64,000 bases of DNA from Mycolicibacterium gilvum (GTDB taxonomy: Bacteria > Actinomycetota > Actinomycetes > Mycobacteriales > Mycobacteriaceae): the NCBI RefSeq assembly GCF_900454025.1, contig NZ_UGQM01000001.1, forward strand, positions 1,240,001 through 1,304,000. The letters are read 5' to 3'. Shown in pieces: positions 27,644 through 35,182 of this stretch; positions within the stretch are counted from its first letter, which is position 1, and every line of letters begins with the position of its first letter. The notes under the pieces were generated by a model. It worked only from the letters and a program-made list of their open reading frames with translations. It was not told where the DNA came from and made no database searches. Both the position numbers and the translations under genes were made by a program.

Positions 27644-28383
27644 TGTCGGCGCTGCCGCTGCGCCACAAGCCGGTCGTCGTGGGTGTGGACGGATCCCGGG
27701 CGGCCGTCAACGCCGTCCGCTGGGCTGCGGCCGAGGCGCTCGCCCGGGAGGTGTGCCTGCGCCTCGTGCACGCCGTGGCGTCGCCGGCACCGGACGACGC
27801 GGTACTGGACAGGGCGAAGATCGCCGCCCTGGCTTCGCACGACTCACTCGAGGTGGAGGTGGTCTCGACAGTCGGTGAGCCCGGCCCCGTCCTGGTGCGG
27901 GAGTCCCGGGACGCGTCGATGATCTGTGTCGGGTCCCGACCGGTCGCGAGCGCCGACGCACCGACGATCGGACCGACCGCGCGAGCGCTGGCCGCGGGCG
28001 CGGACTGCCCGGTGGCCGTCATCAGGACCGGACGGGACGGTCTACCGCAGACCGCCGGAGCGATCGCCGTGGTTCTCTCCGATGACGACGACACCGACGC
28101 CACCGTCCATCTGGCGATGCACGAGGGCAGGCTACGGCATGCGACCGTACGTCAGATCGACAGACGCACCGACAGCTGGGTGCGTCGCTACCCCGACGTC
28201 CACGTCGAACTCGTGGCCGCGGGTACCGGTCGGCAGTATGCTCGAAATGACCTCGCCCCCAATGGGATCGGACTGGCGGTGGTGGGTCGCCGCGATGCGG
28301 TCGAACTGGCCGAGGTGGGCAGGAACAACTCCCATCCGATCCTCGGCTATCCGGATTGCTCGCTGCTGCTGGTCCGGTCGTGA
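27643..28383 (+). CDS. Universal stress protein with degenerate nucleotide loops
   Basis: A 246-residue Usp with a recognisable first domain (VVVGVDGSRAAVNAVRWAAA) and a shortened second half. Neither nucleotide loop is intact: the first reads VGSRPVASADAPTIGP and the second VGRRDAVELAEVG, so ATP binding is doubtful. It resembles the non-binding DosR-regulon Usps such as Rv2624c or Rv3134c in layout. It begins in the TGATG of the dehydrogenase stop (a GTG three bases earlier is also in frame). Its last 37 bases overlap the convergent Usp gene on the other strand. Confidence 0.88.
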   Translation: MSALPLRHKPVVVGVDGSRAAVNAVRWAAAEALAREVCLRLVHAVASPAPDDAVLDRAKIAALASHDSLEVEVVSTVGEPGPVLVRESRDASMICVGSRPVASADAPTIGPTARALAAGADCPVAVIRTGRDGLPQTAGAIAVVLSDDDDTDATVHLAMHEGRLRHATVRQIDRRTDSWVRRYPDVHVELVAAGTGRQYARNDLAPNGIGLAVVGRRDAVELAEVGRNNSHPILGYPDCSLLLVRS

Positions 28384-29213
28384 CGACGTCCCGGCGGGGC
28401 GTCGCAGATCAGGATGTCGAACTCGCAATCGACGCACGGAGCGAGCAACTCGGCCACATCGTCGGCGCGTTCGTGTGAGAGAACTGCCAGCCGGATCCCT
28501 TTCCGATGTCGGGCAAGATAGTTCAGGATGCTGCCCGGCGCCGCGGTGACGTGCGCATCCAGATCAGGGTGCTGTCGGCGCCTCGGCGCCAGCCAACGCT
28601 CCCACCGCGCCTTGACCAGCCGATTCTTCCTCGCCACCGCATGGTCGTCGTACATGTCCGGGTAACGGGAGGGCCAGGCCGCGACGATGCGCAGCGGAGC
28701 GCCCCGCAACAACGCCTCGTCGACGGCACGCGTTGACGTCGCGTCGTCCGACGGTGATGCACCGGCTTCCGCCACCACCCAGCGCGCACCGGGCGAGTGG
28801 TTGGCCGCAGGGTGGATGATCGCCACCGGACAGCGTGCCGAGGACGCGATCTCGGCGGCGGTGGATCTGCGCGCGCGGTGCCGCCCGGAGGCGCCGTCGG
28901 TGAAACCGAGGCAGAGCATGGCCGCATCATGCGACGCTGCACTCAGCGCGGGTGCTGTGGCCCCGCAGATGATCTGGGATTCGATCCGCACGGGCGCCCC
29001 CAGCGCCTCGACGGCGGTGACCGCGTTGTGCACGATGCGCCCTGCGCGGGCAAGGTCCTGCGCGTCGACCCGCCCGTCCCCCGTCGCGGTGACGGCGTGC
29101 ACGAGGCGCAGCGGGAGGTCTCTGCTCGCAGCCTCCTTCACGGCCCACGCCGCGGCCGCGGCGCCGGTCGCCGATCCGTCGACCCCGACGAGCACCGCAG
29201 ACGACCTGACCAT
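28347..29213 (-). CDS. Universal stress protein with degenerate nucleotide loops
   Basis: A 288-residue two-domain Usp (VLVGVDGSATGAAAAAWAVK at the start; second domain from RWVVAEAGASPSDDATSTRA). Both nucleotide loops are lost (CLGFTDGASGRHRARRST and VLSHERADDVAELLAP). It overlaps the 3' end of the convergent Usp by 37 bases. It lies four bases after the nitroreductase stop, so the two share a transcript driven from the box at 30256. Confidence 0.88.
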   Translation of the reverse strand: MVRSSAVLVGVDGSATGAAAAAWAVKEAASRDLPLRLVHAVTATGDGRVDAQDLARAGRIVHNAVTAVEALGAPVRIESQIICGATAPALSAASHDAAMLCLGFTDGASGRHRARRSTAAEIASSARCPVAIIHPAANHSPGARWVVAEAGASPSDDATSTRAVDEALLRGAPLRIVAAWPSRYPDMYDDHAVARKNRLVKARWERWLAPRRRQHPDLDAHVTAAPGSILNYLARHRKGIRLAVLSHERADDVAELLAPCVDCEFDILICDAPPGRRHDRTSSSEQSG

Positions 29214-29217
29214 GCCC

Positions 29218-30201
29218 TCAGTCCTCGAACCGAAGGATGTCGGAGGGCGGACGGCGCGGTGTCGGCGGTCCGGTTGCTCGGGAAGAGGGCGCAGTACCCA
29301 CCCGGACCAGCAGTTGGGGTGAGTCCGGCGATCCGGTCAGCGCCGCCAGGGTCTTCCGGCTCTCGGGAACCTCGATGAGGTGGGACAGGGTGCACGTCGA
29401 GAGCCCTGCCAAGGTGGCGTCGAGCAGGAACGACGACAGCATCTCCCCACACGCCAGGAACACGGCGCGGCTGTCGTCCCCGGTCGACAGCACGACCACT
29501 CTGGCATGGTCCTCGGCGATCTCACCGCGCCGGTCGCCGTGACCGGCGGCCGGGAAGTCACGGGCGATGCCGACATGGGCGCTCTCGATCGGAGACAACA
29601 GTGCAGCAGACGGAATCCCCTCGGCGACCGCGACATCGGCGGTCCAGCCGATGAGTTCGGCGTGATAGTCGGAGTCGTAACGGCGGATCGTCCTGGTCAG
29701 TTCTGAGGCCTCGACGAGGGCGGCCCGCGACGCATCGGGGAGGACGTGAAGGGACACCCCCTGAGACGCCGAGAACGGGGTGAGCCCCCGCAGGAACCCG
29801 TCCCAGTGGGCCGGTTCGGCGAACGGCAGCCGGTCGGTGTGCCTGCGCGACACGGCGTCGGCGCGTCGGCGGTGTGCGTCGGTGACGAAGTCCAGTCTGC
29901 TGAAGCCGACCGTCGCCAGGTGGTCGAGGTTGTTCGGATTCGGGAACCGCTCGGTGTGCGATCGCCACCCGGCCGCCGCCATGGCCACCCGGAAGTGGTC
30001 GAGGACGGCCCCGCAGCTGATCACCAGCTCCCGTCCGGTCGGGTCGGTGTGCCGCGGCGCCGCGGCGTCGTCGAGAAACAGCATCACCGCGGTGGCATCG
30101 GCGACCCATCGCCACGGCTGACTGTTGTGCAGGGACGGCGCACGGGAAGCCAGCGCCACGGCGTCGGTGATGACCTCGATGTCCACGGCCGTGTCGTGCA
30201 T
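29218..30201 (-). CDS. Acg-family nitroreductase-like protein
   Basis: A 327-residue relative of the DosR-regulon proteins Rv2032 (Acg), Rv3127 and Rv3131. It opens with the nitroreductase FMN-phosphate motif ALASRAPSLHNSQPWRW and has two half-repeats of the fold, with VVLSTGDDSRAVFLACGEML and GLSTCTLSHLIEVPESRKTL later. Structural work on Acg indicated that it holds FMN under a lid and lacks ordinary nitroreductase activity, perhaps storing flavin; whether that holds here is inference. The ATG at 30201 has GGAGG seven bases upstream. A DosR-like box lies 55 bases before the start. Confidence 0.9.
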   Translation of the reverse strand: MHDTAVDIEVITDAVALASRAPSLHNSQPWRWVADATAVMLFLDDAAAPRHTDPTGRELVISCGAVLDHFRVAMAAAGWRSHTERFPNPNNLDHLATVGFSRLDFVTDAHRRRADAVSRRHTDRLPFAEPAHWDGFLRGLTPFSASQGVSLHVLPDASRAALVEASELTRTIRRYDSDYHAELIGWTADVAVAEGIPSAALLSPIESAHVGIARDFPAAGHGDRRGEIAEDHARVVVLSTGDDSRAVFLACGEMLSSFLLDATLAGLSTCTLSHLIEVPESRKTLAALTGSPDSPQLLVRVGTAPSSRATGPPTPRRPPSDILRFED

Positions 30202-30255
30202 CTGAAAACCTCCGTCCGGCCCCTCTACTGTCGCCCGGCCCCGTCGAACGGTCCA

Positions 30256-30269
30256 GGGCCAATGGTCCT
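30256..30269. promoter_or_regulatory. DosR-box-like sequence (GGGCCAATGGTCCT)
   Basis: Ten of 14 core positions match the DosR consensus and the arms are nearly symmetric. It lies 55 bases upstream of the Acg-like gene, on the minus strand, in the short gap left by the decayed ATPase gene. Confidence 0.6.
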
Positions 30270-30281
30270 CTGCTCCGTGGA

Positions 30282-30940
30282 TCACCGATCGGGGTCTGTC
30301 TGGACCAGCGTGAAGTAGTTCTCCTCCTCCTGGACGAAGTGCAGCCGCAGCAGCGCGTGCAGACCGTAGAGGCAGGCCAGCAGGTCGTCGACCTGGTAGG
30401 GCTGGATGCCGCCGGAAGATTCGGCCAGGTGTCGAGCACCGCGACCGCGTCGACGACCCTGCCGTCCACCGGGACCACGTCTCCCGGCGCGATGACCAGG
30501 ACGTCGTCCACGGCGACCTCGGCGATGGGCACCGTCTGGACCTCGGTGCCGGTACGCCGCCGGGCGAAGCGCGGGGCGCGTTCCAGCAGTGCGGTGAGGT
30601 CACGCGACGCGCGTCGCGAGGCCGCGGCGTCGAGAGCGCGGCCGCCCGCGAGCATCACCGCGATCAGGGCGCCCGCGAGGTATTCGCCGACCAGCAGGGT
30701 GCCGCCCAGTGACAGCACCGCGATCAGGTCCACCCCGAGGCGTCCGCTGCGCAGCGCGAGGATCACCCATGCCACGGCGGGCACGATCGCGACGGCCGTT
30801 CCGGCGGCCCAGCACATGTCGGCGATCCGGTCGGCCCCCGACAACCAGGCCACCGCGCCGGCGCCCAGCGCCCCGACCGTGAGGATCGTCAGCGCGGGTT
30901 CGAGGAGCGGGCGCCACCGGGTGTGACCGGAGCCGGCCAC
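30282..30940 (-). pseudogene. Remnant: heavy-metal P-type ATPase N-terminus joined out of frame to a hemerythrin-like tail
   Basis: From the GTG at 30940 the frame encodes membrane helices (EPALTILTVGALGAGAVAWL and following) and the actuator-domain start of a heavy-metal P1B ATPase, ending VIAPGDVVPVDGRVVDAVAVLD near 30432. The expected DESALTGE and everything after it, including the phosphorylation DKTG and hinge domains, is absent. In another frame the next 145 bases read AESSGGIQPYQVDDLLACLY then GLHALLRLHFVQEEENYFTL and stop at 30282, which looks like the end of a hemerythrin domain (HxxxE). An internal deletion of most of a P-type ATPase-hemerythrin gene explains both pieces. Almost certainly non-functional. 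GTG is one base after the USP stop. Confidence 0.8.
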
Positions 30941-30941
30941 G

Positions 30942-31823
30942 TCAGCCGCGCACGACGGCGACCGGTGCGAGCGCCGATTCGGCGACGGTGGTGCTGACCG
31001 AGCCCAGGAGCAGACCCGCGATGCCGCCGCGACCGCGGCTGCCGACGACGACCAGCTGAGAGTGCCTGGACTCGTCGATCAGCCAGCGGGCCGGTGTGTC
31101 GCACACGATCCGGCGCCGGATGTGGACGTCGGGGTAGCGCTCCTGCCAGCCGGCGAGCCGCTCGGCCAGGATCTCGTGGCCCTCCTGCTCGTACTGGTGC
31201 CAGTCCATGCCGAGGATCGGGAAGACCGCGACGTCGCTCCACGCGTGCAGGGCCACCAGATCGGCGCCGCGACGGGAAGCCTCGTCGAAGGCGAACGCCG
31301 TCGCGTTCTCCGACGCGGGCGAGCCGTCGATGCCCAGCAGCACCGGCAGCGCACCGGCATCTCTGGGCACCACGCCCTCTTTGGCGATCACGGTCGGACA
31401 GTGCGCATGGTGCAGCAGTGCCCGGCTGACCGATCCCAGCACGGCACCACCGACGGGGCCCAGTCCCCGGCTGCCGAGCACCAGAAGGTCGGCGTGCTTG
31501 GAGGCCTCGGTGAACTCGGGCACGATGCCGTCGTGGCGCAGTTCGACGTTCACCGTCGGGGCGGTGGAGTCGGACACGGCGGCCGCGAGGGTCTCCTGGG
31601 ACTGCTTGAGCACGCGCTGGGCGTTGTCCTCCTGCCATTCGTAGAAGTTCGCGACGACCGTGTCGATCGGCCAGGTCACCACGATCGGCGTGACGACGTG
31701 CATCAGCGTCACCGGACGGCGCCGCAGGACCGCCTCCTGTGCTGCCCACCGCACCGCGGCATGCGACTCGGGAGAGCCGTCGACGCCGACGAGGATCCCG
31801 AGGTCGGGGGAAGAGTCGGACAT
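30942..31823 (-). CDS. Tandem-domain universal stress protein (Rv2623/Rv2005c-like)
   Basis: A 293-residue Usp with both nucleotide loops intact (LGSRGLGPVGGAVLGSVS and [18 protein letters not shown]) and the GILVGVDGSPESHAAVRWAA opening. Long first-domain insertion with YEWQEDNAQRVLKQSQET as in Rv2623-type proteins. Expected to bind ATP and act as an energy or growth switch in stasis. It lies between another Usp 24 bases upstream and the ATPase remnant one base downstream; all three point away from the DosR-like box at 32708. Confidence 0.94.
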   Translation of the reverse strand: MSDSSPDLGILVGVDGSPESHAAVRWAAQEAVLRRRPVTLMHVVTPIVVTWPIDTVVANFYEWQEDNAQRVLKQSQETLAAAVSDSTAPTVNVELRHDGIVPEFTEASKHADLLVLGSRGLGPVGGAVLGSVSRALLHHAHCPTVIAKEGVVPRDAGALPVLLGIDGSPASENATAFAFDEASRRGADLVALHAWSDVAVFPILGMDWHQYEQEGHEILAERLAGWQERYPDVHIRRRIVCDTPARWLIDESRHSQLVVVGSRGRGGIAGLLLGSVSTTVAESALAPVAVVRG

Positions 31824-31847
31824 GCTGTCTCCTTGTGTTCGAAGGGA

Positions 31848-32648
31848 TCAGGACCGGACGACCAGCGCCGAGGACGCGCCGTGCCGGAGCGCGGAACGGC
31901 CGTGGCCGACGATCTGGGCGACCTCGTCGGCCTCGTCGTCCCCGAGCACCGCGAGGAGCACCGGCTCGTCGTGCTTCTTCAGAAAGTGTGCGACGTCGGC
32001 CCGGTTCGCGGTCGGGTACACGTGCACCTGCGGATAGCGTTCGTGCCACGGCCGGATGCGTTGTTCGAGCACCTCCGCCGACGCCGCGGTCCGGCCGTCA
32101 CCGAGAACCAGCACGGGAGCGTGGCGCAACGCCGCCTCCTGCAGGGCGTGCTCGACGACGGCGTCGTTGTGCGGCCGGTCGTTGACCGCCACGATGATCC
32201 AGTTGGGCGTGTCCACGCCGACCCTCGACTCGGGCCGGATCACCGCGACGGGACAGCGGGCCGCCGCGGCCACATCGGCCGCGGTGGAGCCGAGAATCGA
32301 ACGGGCATAACGGCCGATGCCGACCGAACCGACACACACCATCTGCGCGTGCTCGGACAACGCGACCAGCGCCTGGGTGGCCGGCCCGTCCACGATCTCG
32401 GTTTCGACGTCGACGGACTCACCTGTCGATTGCACGAGAACCTGTGCCTCACGCAGACTTTGACGGCCATGCCGGACATCCTCGGCGTACTCGGCGGCGC
32501 TGCGGTCCGACGGTTTGGTCACGTAGACCAGCCGCAGCGTGGTCCCGCGTGCGGCGGCTTCGTCCACGGCCCACAACGCGGCACCCAGCGCCGCGGCGGA
32601 TCCGTCGATGCCGGCGACCACCGGCATGTCGCTGTTCGCGGTTGTCAT
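31848..32648 (-). CDS. Universal stress protein, one nucleotide loop intact
   Basis: A 266-residue two-domain Usp. The first domain retains a nucleotide loop (VGSVGIGRYARSILGST); the second is degenerate (VLGDDEADEVAQIVGHG) and ends SSALVVRS. The opening is MPVVAGIDGSAAALGAALWA. It resembles the Rv3134c/Rv2624c group, one of which is encoded just upstream of dosR in M. tuberculosis; here no dosR follows. First gene of a three-gene minus-strand unit with a DosR-like box 60 bases upstream. Confidence 0.92.
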   Translation of the reverse strand: MTTANSDMPVVAGIDGSAAALGAALWAVDEAAARGTTLRLVYVTKPSDRSAAEYAEDVRHGRQSLREAQVLVQSTGESVDVETEIVDGPATQALVALSEHAQMVCVGSVGIGRYARSILGSTAADVAAAARCPVAVIRPESRVGVDTPNWIIVAVNDRPHNDAVVEHALQEAALRHAPVLVLGDGRTAASAEVLEQRIRPWHERYPQVHVYPTANRADVAHFLKKHDEPVLLAVLGDDEADEVAQIVGHGRSALRHGASSALVVRS

Positions 32649-32707
32649 CGCGTTCTCCGTTCTGCCGGTGCCTCACTCACGCTAGGGAACCCCGGTGAGG
32701 GGGCCTA

Positions 32708-32721
32708 GGGTCATTGGTCCT
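32708..32721. promoter_or_regulatory. DosR-box-like sequence (GGGTCATTGGTCCT)
   Basis: Ten of 14 core positions match. It sits in the 77-base gap between the ppsA stop and the Usp start, 60 bases upstream of the latter, and would drive the Usp-Usp-ATPase remnant unit separately from ppsA. Confidence 0.6.
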
Positions 32722-32725
32722 CCGG

Positions 32726-35008
32726 TCAGGACCGGGCGGCGGCGAGCATGATGCGCCGCTCCGCCGCGGCGATCACCCTGCGGGTGGCGTCGACGGCGTC
32801 GGGGTTCACCGACACCGAGGTGATGCCGAGCCGCACCAGGTGTTCGGCGAAGGCCGGGTTGGTCGACGGCGCCTGGCCGCACAACGAGGAGGTGATGCCG
32901 AACTTGTTGGCGGTCTCGATGATCCGCCGGATGGCGTGCAGCACCGCCGGATCGGATTCGTCGAACAGCTCGGCGCACACGTCGGAGTCGCGGTCGACAC
33001 CGAGCACCAGCTGGGTCAAGTCGTTGCTGCCGATGGACACCCCGTCGATGCCCATGCCGATGTACTCGGGCAGCCAGTGCACCACCGAGGGCACCTCGGC
33101 CATGACCCACCGGTGCAGACCCCGTTGGCGTCCCAGCGGACTCGCGTCGACCAGCGACAGGCACTCCTCGAGTTCCCAGCGGGTACGCACGAACGGGATC
33201 ATCAACGCGACGTTCGGGGAGCGCTCGCGCACCCGGGCCAGCGCCTCCAGCTCGAGGGCGAACAGGTCGGGCTCTTTGATATAGCGGTAGCACCCGCGGA
33301 AGCCGATCATCGGATTGTGTTCCACCGGCTCGTATTCGGCACCGCCGGTCAGGCCGCGGAACTCGTTGCTGCGGAAGTCGGTGGCCCGGTACACCACAGG
33401 GCGGGGCGAGAACGCCGCGGCGATCCTGCCGACCGAATCCACCATCTTCTCGACCAGCATGTTCTGCTCGCCGCGCGCGATCAGATCACGGGGGTGGCGG
33501 CCGCCGAGCGCCTCGGTCAGCATGAACTCCGCGCGCAGCAGTCCCACGCCGTCAACCGGTTGGGCCGCAACGGTTTCCGCGCTCTCCGGCATGGCGAGAT
33601 TCACATAGACCCGGGTTCCGGTGACCTCCGCGGTCACCGGTGCCGGGGCGCTGCGCGGCGAGACCGTCATCTGCGGGGCCGGCTCGGTGACTCCCGACGC
33701 CACCTCGCCGCGGGCGCCGTCGACGGTGACGGTGGTCCCGTCGTGCAGGTCCCGGGTCCCCGTGCGGGTACCGACGATGCACGGGACGCCGAGTTCGCGG
33801 GCGACGATCGCGGCGTGGCAGGTCATGCCCCCGGTATCGGTGACCAGCGCGGCGGCCCGCCGGATCGTCGGCAGCCAGTCGGGATTGGTCATCTGCGCGA
33901 CGAGGATCTCGCCCTCCTGCAGGCGGTGCCCCTCGTCGGGTGTCTGCAGCACCCGTACCTTGCCCGATGCGATGCCCGGCGCCGCGGCGAGCCCGCGGGC
34001 CAGCACGACGTGTTCGGTCCGCGCCGGCGGAGTGGTGTGTCCGAGGGTGGTGATCGGCCGGGCCTGGACGAGGTAGGCGGCGCCGTCGGCGATGGCCCAC
34101 TCGGTGTCCTGCGGGCAGCCGTTGTGGCGTTCGGTGGCGATCGCGAGCTCGGCGACGGAATGCAGTTCCTCGTCGGTCAGCACCCGGGACGCCGCGGTGG
34201 CGTCGTCGAGTTGCACGACCGTGTCGCTGCCGTCCTCGCCGCGCACGATCTTGAAGGTCTTGTTGCCCAGCCGGACGTCGATCGGTTCCATGGTCTCCTT
34301 GGACACCACGTAGGTGTCGGGTTCCACCGAGCCCGACACGACCACCTCGCCGAGACCGAACGCCGCCTCGATCACCACCCGGTCGCGGGCCCCGGTGCTC
34401 GGGTCGGCGGTGAAGGCCACCCCGGACTTCTCGGAGTCGATCATCTTCTGCACCACGACGGCCATCGCCGGCGTGCCGAGGAAGCCCCGGCTGGCCCGGT
34501 AGGTGATGACGCGCGGACTGAACAGCGACATCCAGCACCGTGTCACGGCGGTCACCAGGCCGTCGTCGCCGGTGATGTTGGTCAGGGTGGCGTTCATGCC
34601 CGCGAACGACGCGTCGGCACCGTCCTCGCCGGTGGCCGAGGACCGCACGGCGACGACAGCGCCGGGCCCCATCGCGTGGTAGGCCGCCAGCATGTCCGCG
34701 GCGGTGGCATCGTCGACGCCGGCCTTGCGCACCAGACCCTGCATGCGTTCACAGAGCTCGCCGAGTCGTGCGGTGTCGGCGACGTCGTCGAGCGCCTCCC
34801 GGTGCAAGCTCGCCAGCTCCGCGTCGACCCCCCCGGCGCGCATGGAGTCCCGGTAGCAGTCACGGAGCAGGACGAAACCGGGCGGTACCGGCAGCTTCGC
34901 AGCGACGAGTTCGCCCATGTTGGCGCCCTTGCCGCCGGCCTCCTCGGCGTCACCGATGGACAGGGCCGAGATGTCGCAGACGTGGGTGTTCCGGGTTCCT
35001 GATTCCAT
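32726..35008 (-). CDS. ppsA: Phosphoenolpyruvate synthase
   Basis: Converts pyruvate + ATP + water to PEP + AMP + phosphate. The 760-residue protein has the three expected parts: an ATP-grasp/pyruvate-binding region (GGKGANMGELVAAKLPVPPG, VAVRSSATGEDGADASFAG), the swivelling phosphohistidine domain (TGGMTCHAAIVARELGVPC) and a PEP-binding barrel (SNDLTQLVLGVDRDS, SLCGQAPSTNP). An open frame runs some 320 codons further upstream but contains no domain and overlaps the divergent promoter, so the ATG at 35008 is used; its ribosome site (GGAGG about 14 bases upstream) is distant. In the dormant state this enzyme could route pyruvate to gluconeogenesis. Divergent from the OtsB/GH65 gene across clustered DosR-like boxes. 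Confidence 0.93.
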   Translation of the reverse strand: MESGTRNTHVCDISALSIGDAEEAGGKGANMGELVAAKLPVPPGFVLLRDCYRDSMRAGGVDAELASLHREALDDVADTARLGELCERMQGLVRKAGVDDATAADMLAAYHAMGPGAVVAVRSSATGEDGADASFAGMNATLTNITGDDGLVTAVTRCWMSLFSPRVITYRASRGFLGTPAMAVVVQKMIDSEKSGVAFTADPSTGARDRVVIEAAFGLGEVVVSGSVEPDTYVVSKETMEPIDVRLGNKTFKIVRGEDGSDTVVQLDDATAASRVLTDEELHSVAELAIATERHNGCPQDTEWAIADGAAYLVQARPITTLGHTTPPARTEHVVLARGLAAAPGIASGKVRVLQTPDEGHRLQEGEILVAQMTNPDWLPTIRRAAALVTDTGGMTCHAAIVARELGVPCIVGTRTGTRDLHDGTTVTVDGARGEVASGVTEPAPQMTVSPRSAPAPVTAEVTGTRVYVNLAMPESAETVAAQPVDGVGLLRAEFMLTEALGGRHPRDLIARGEQNMLVEKMVDSVGRIAAAFSPRPVVYRATDFRSNEFRGLTGGAEYEPVEHNPMIGFRGCYRYIKEPDLFALELEALARVRERSPNVALMIPFVRTRWELEECLSLVDASPLGRQRGLHRWVMAEVPSVVHWLPEYIGMGIDGVSIGSNDLTQLVLGVDRDSDVCAELFDESDPAVLHAIRRIIETANKFGITSSLCGQAPSTNPAFAEHLVRLGITSVSVNPDAVDATRRVIAAAERRIMLAAARS

Positions 35009-35066
35009 GGGGTCAAGCGTGCACCTCCGCAGGGGCCCGGCGGAACGTTCTGACGTCGCTTCTGGT

Positions 35067-35080
35067 CGGCCGAAGGTCCC
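35067..35080. promoter_or_regulatory. Secondary DosR-box-like sequence (CGGCCGAAGGTCCC)
   Basis: Ten of 14 core positions match. It lies ten bases from the stronger box at 35090 in the ppsA-otsB divergent promoter. Paired boxes are common in known DosR promoters. Confidence 0.45.
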
Positions 35081-35089
35081 GACTTCGAA

Positions 35090-35103
35090 AGGGCTTAAGT
35101 CCC
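35090..35103. promoter_or_regulatory. DosR-box-like palindrome (AGGGCTTAAGTCCC)
   Basis: Twelve of 14 core positions match the DosR consensus, with a symmetric GGGCTTAAGTCCC centre. It lies 80 bases from either divergent start (ppsA and the OtsB/GH65 gene). A third, compressed version, AGGACTTCGTCCCC at 35128-35141, lies closer to the plus-strand gene. Confidence 0.75.
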
Positions 35104-35182
35104 TTGGCGGGCGGCGACACCCGGAAAAGGACTTCGTCCCCTTCCGGTATGGGTGCCGGGCCGCTGCCATGGAGGGATGGGA

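Noticed and set aside
32714..35002. A 762-codon plus-strand frame opposite ppsA
   Set aside because: Shadow frame; ppsA on the other strand has all expected motifs.
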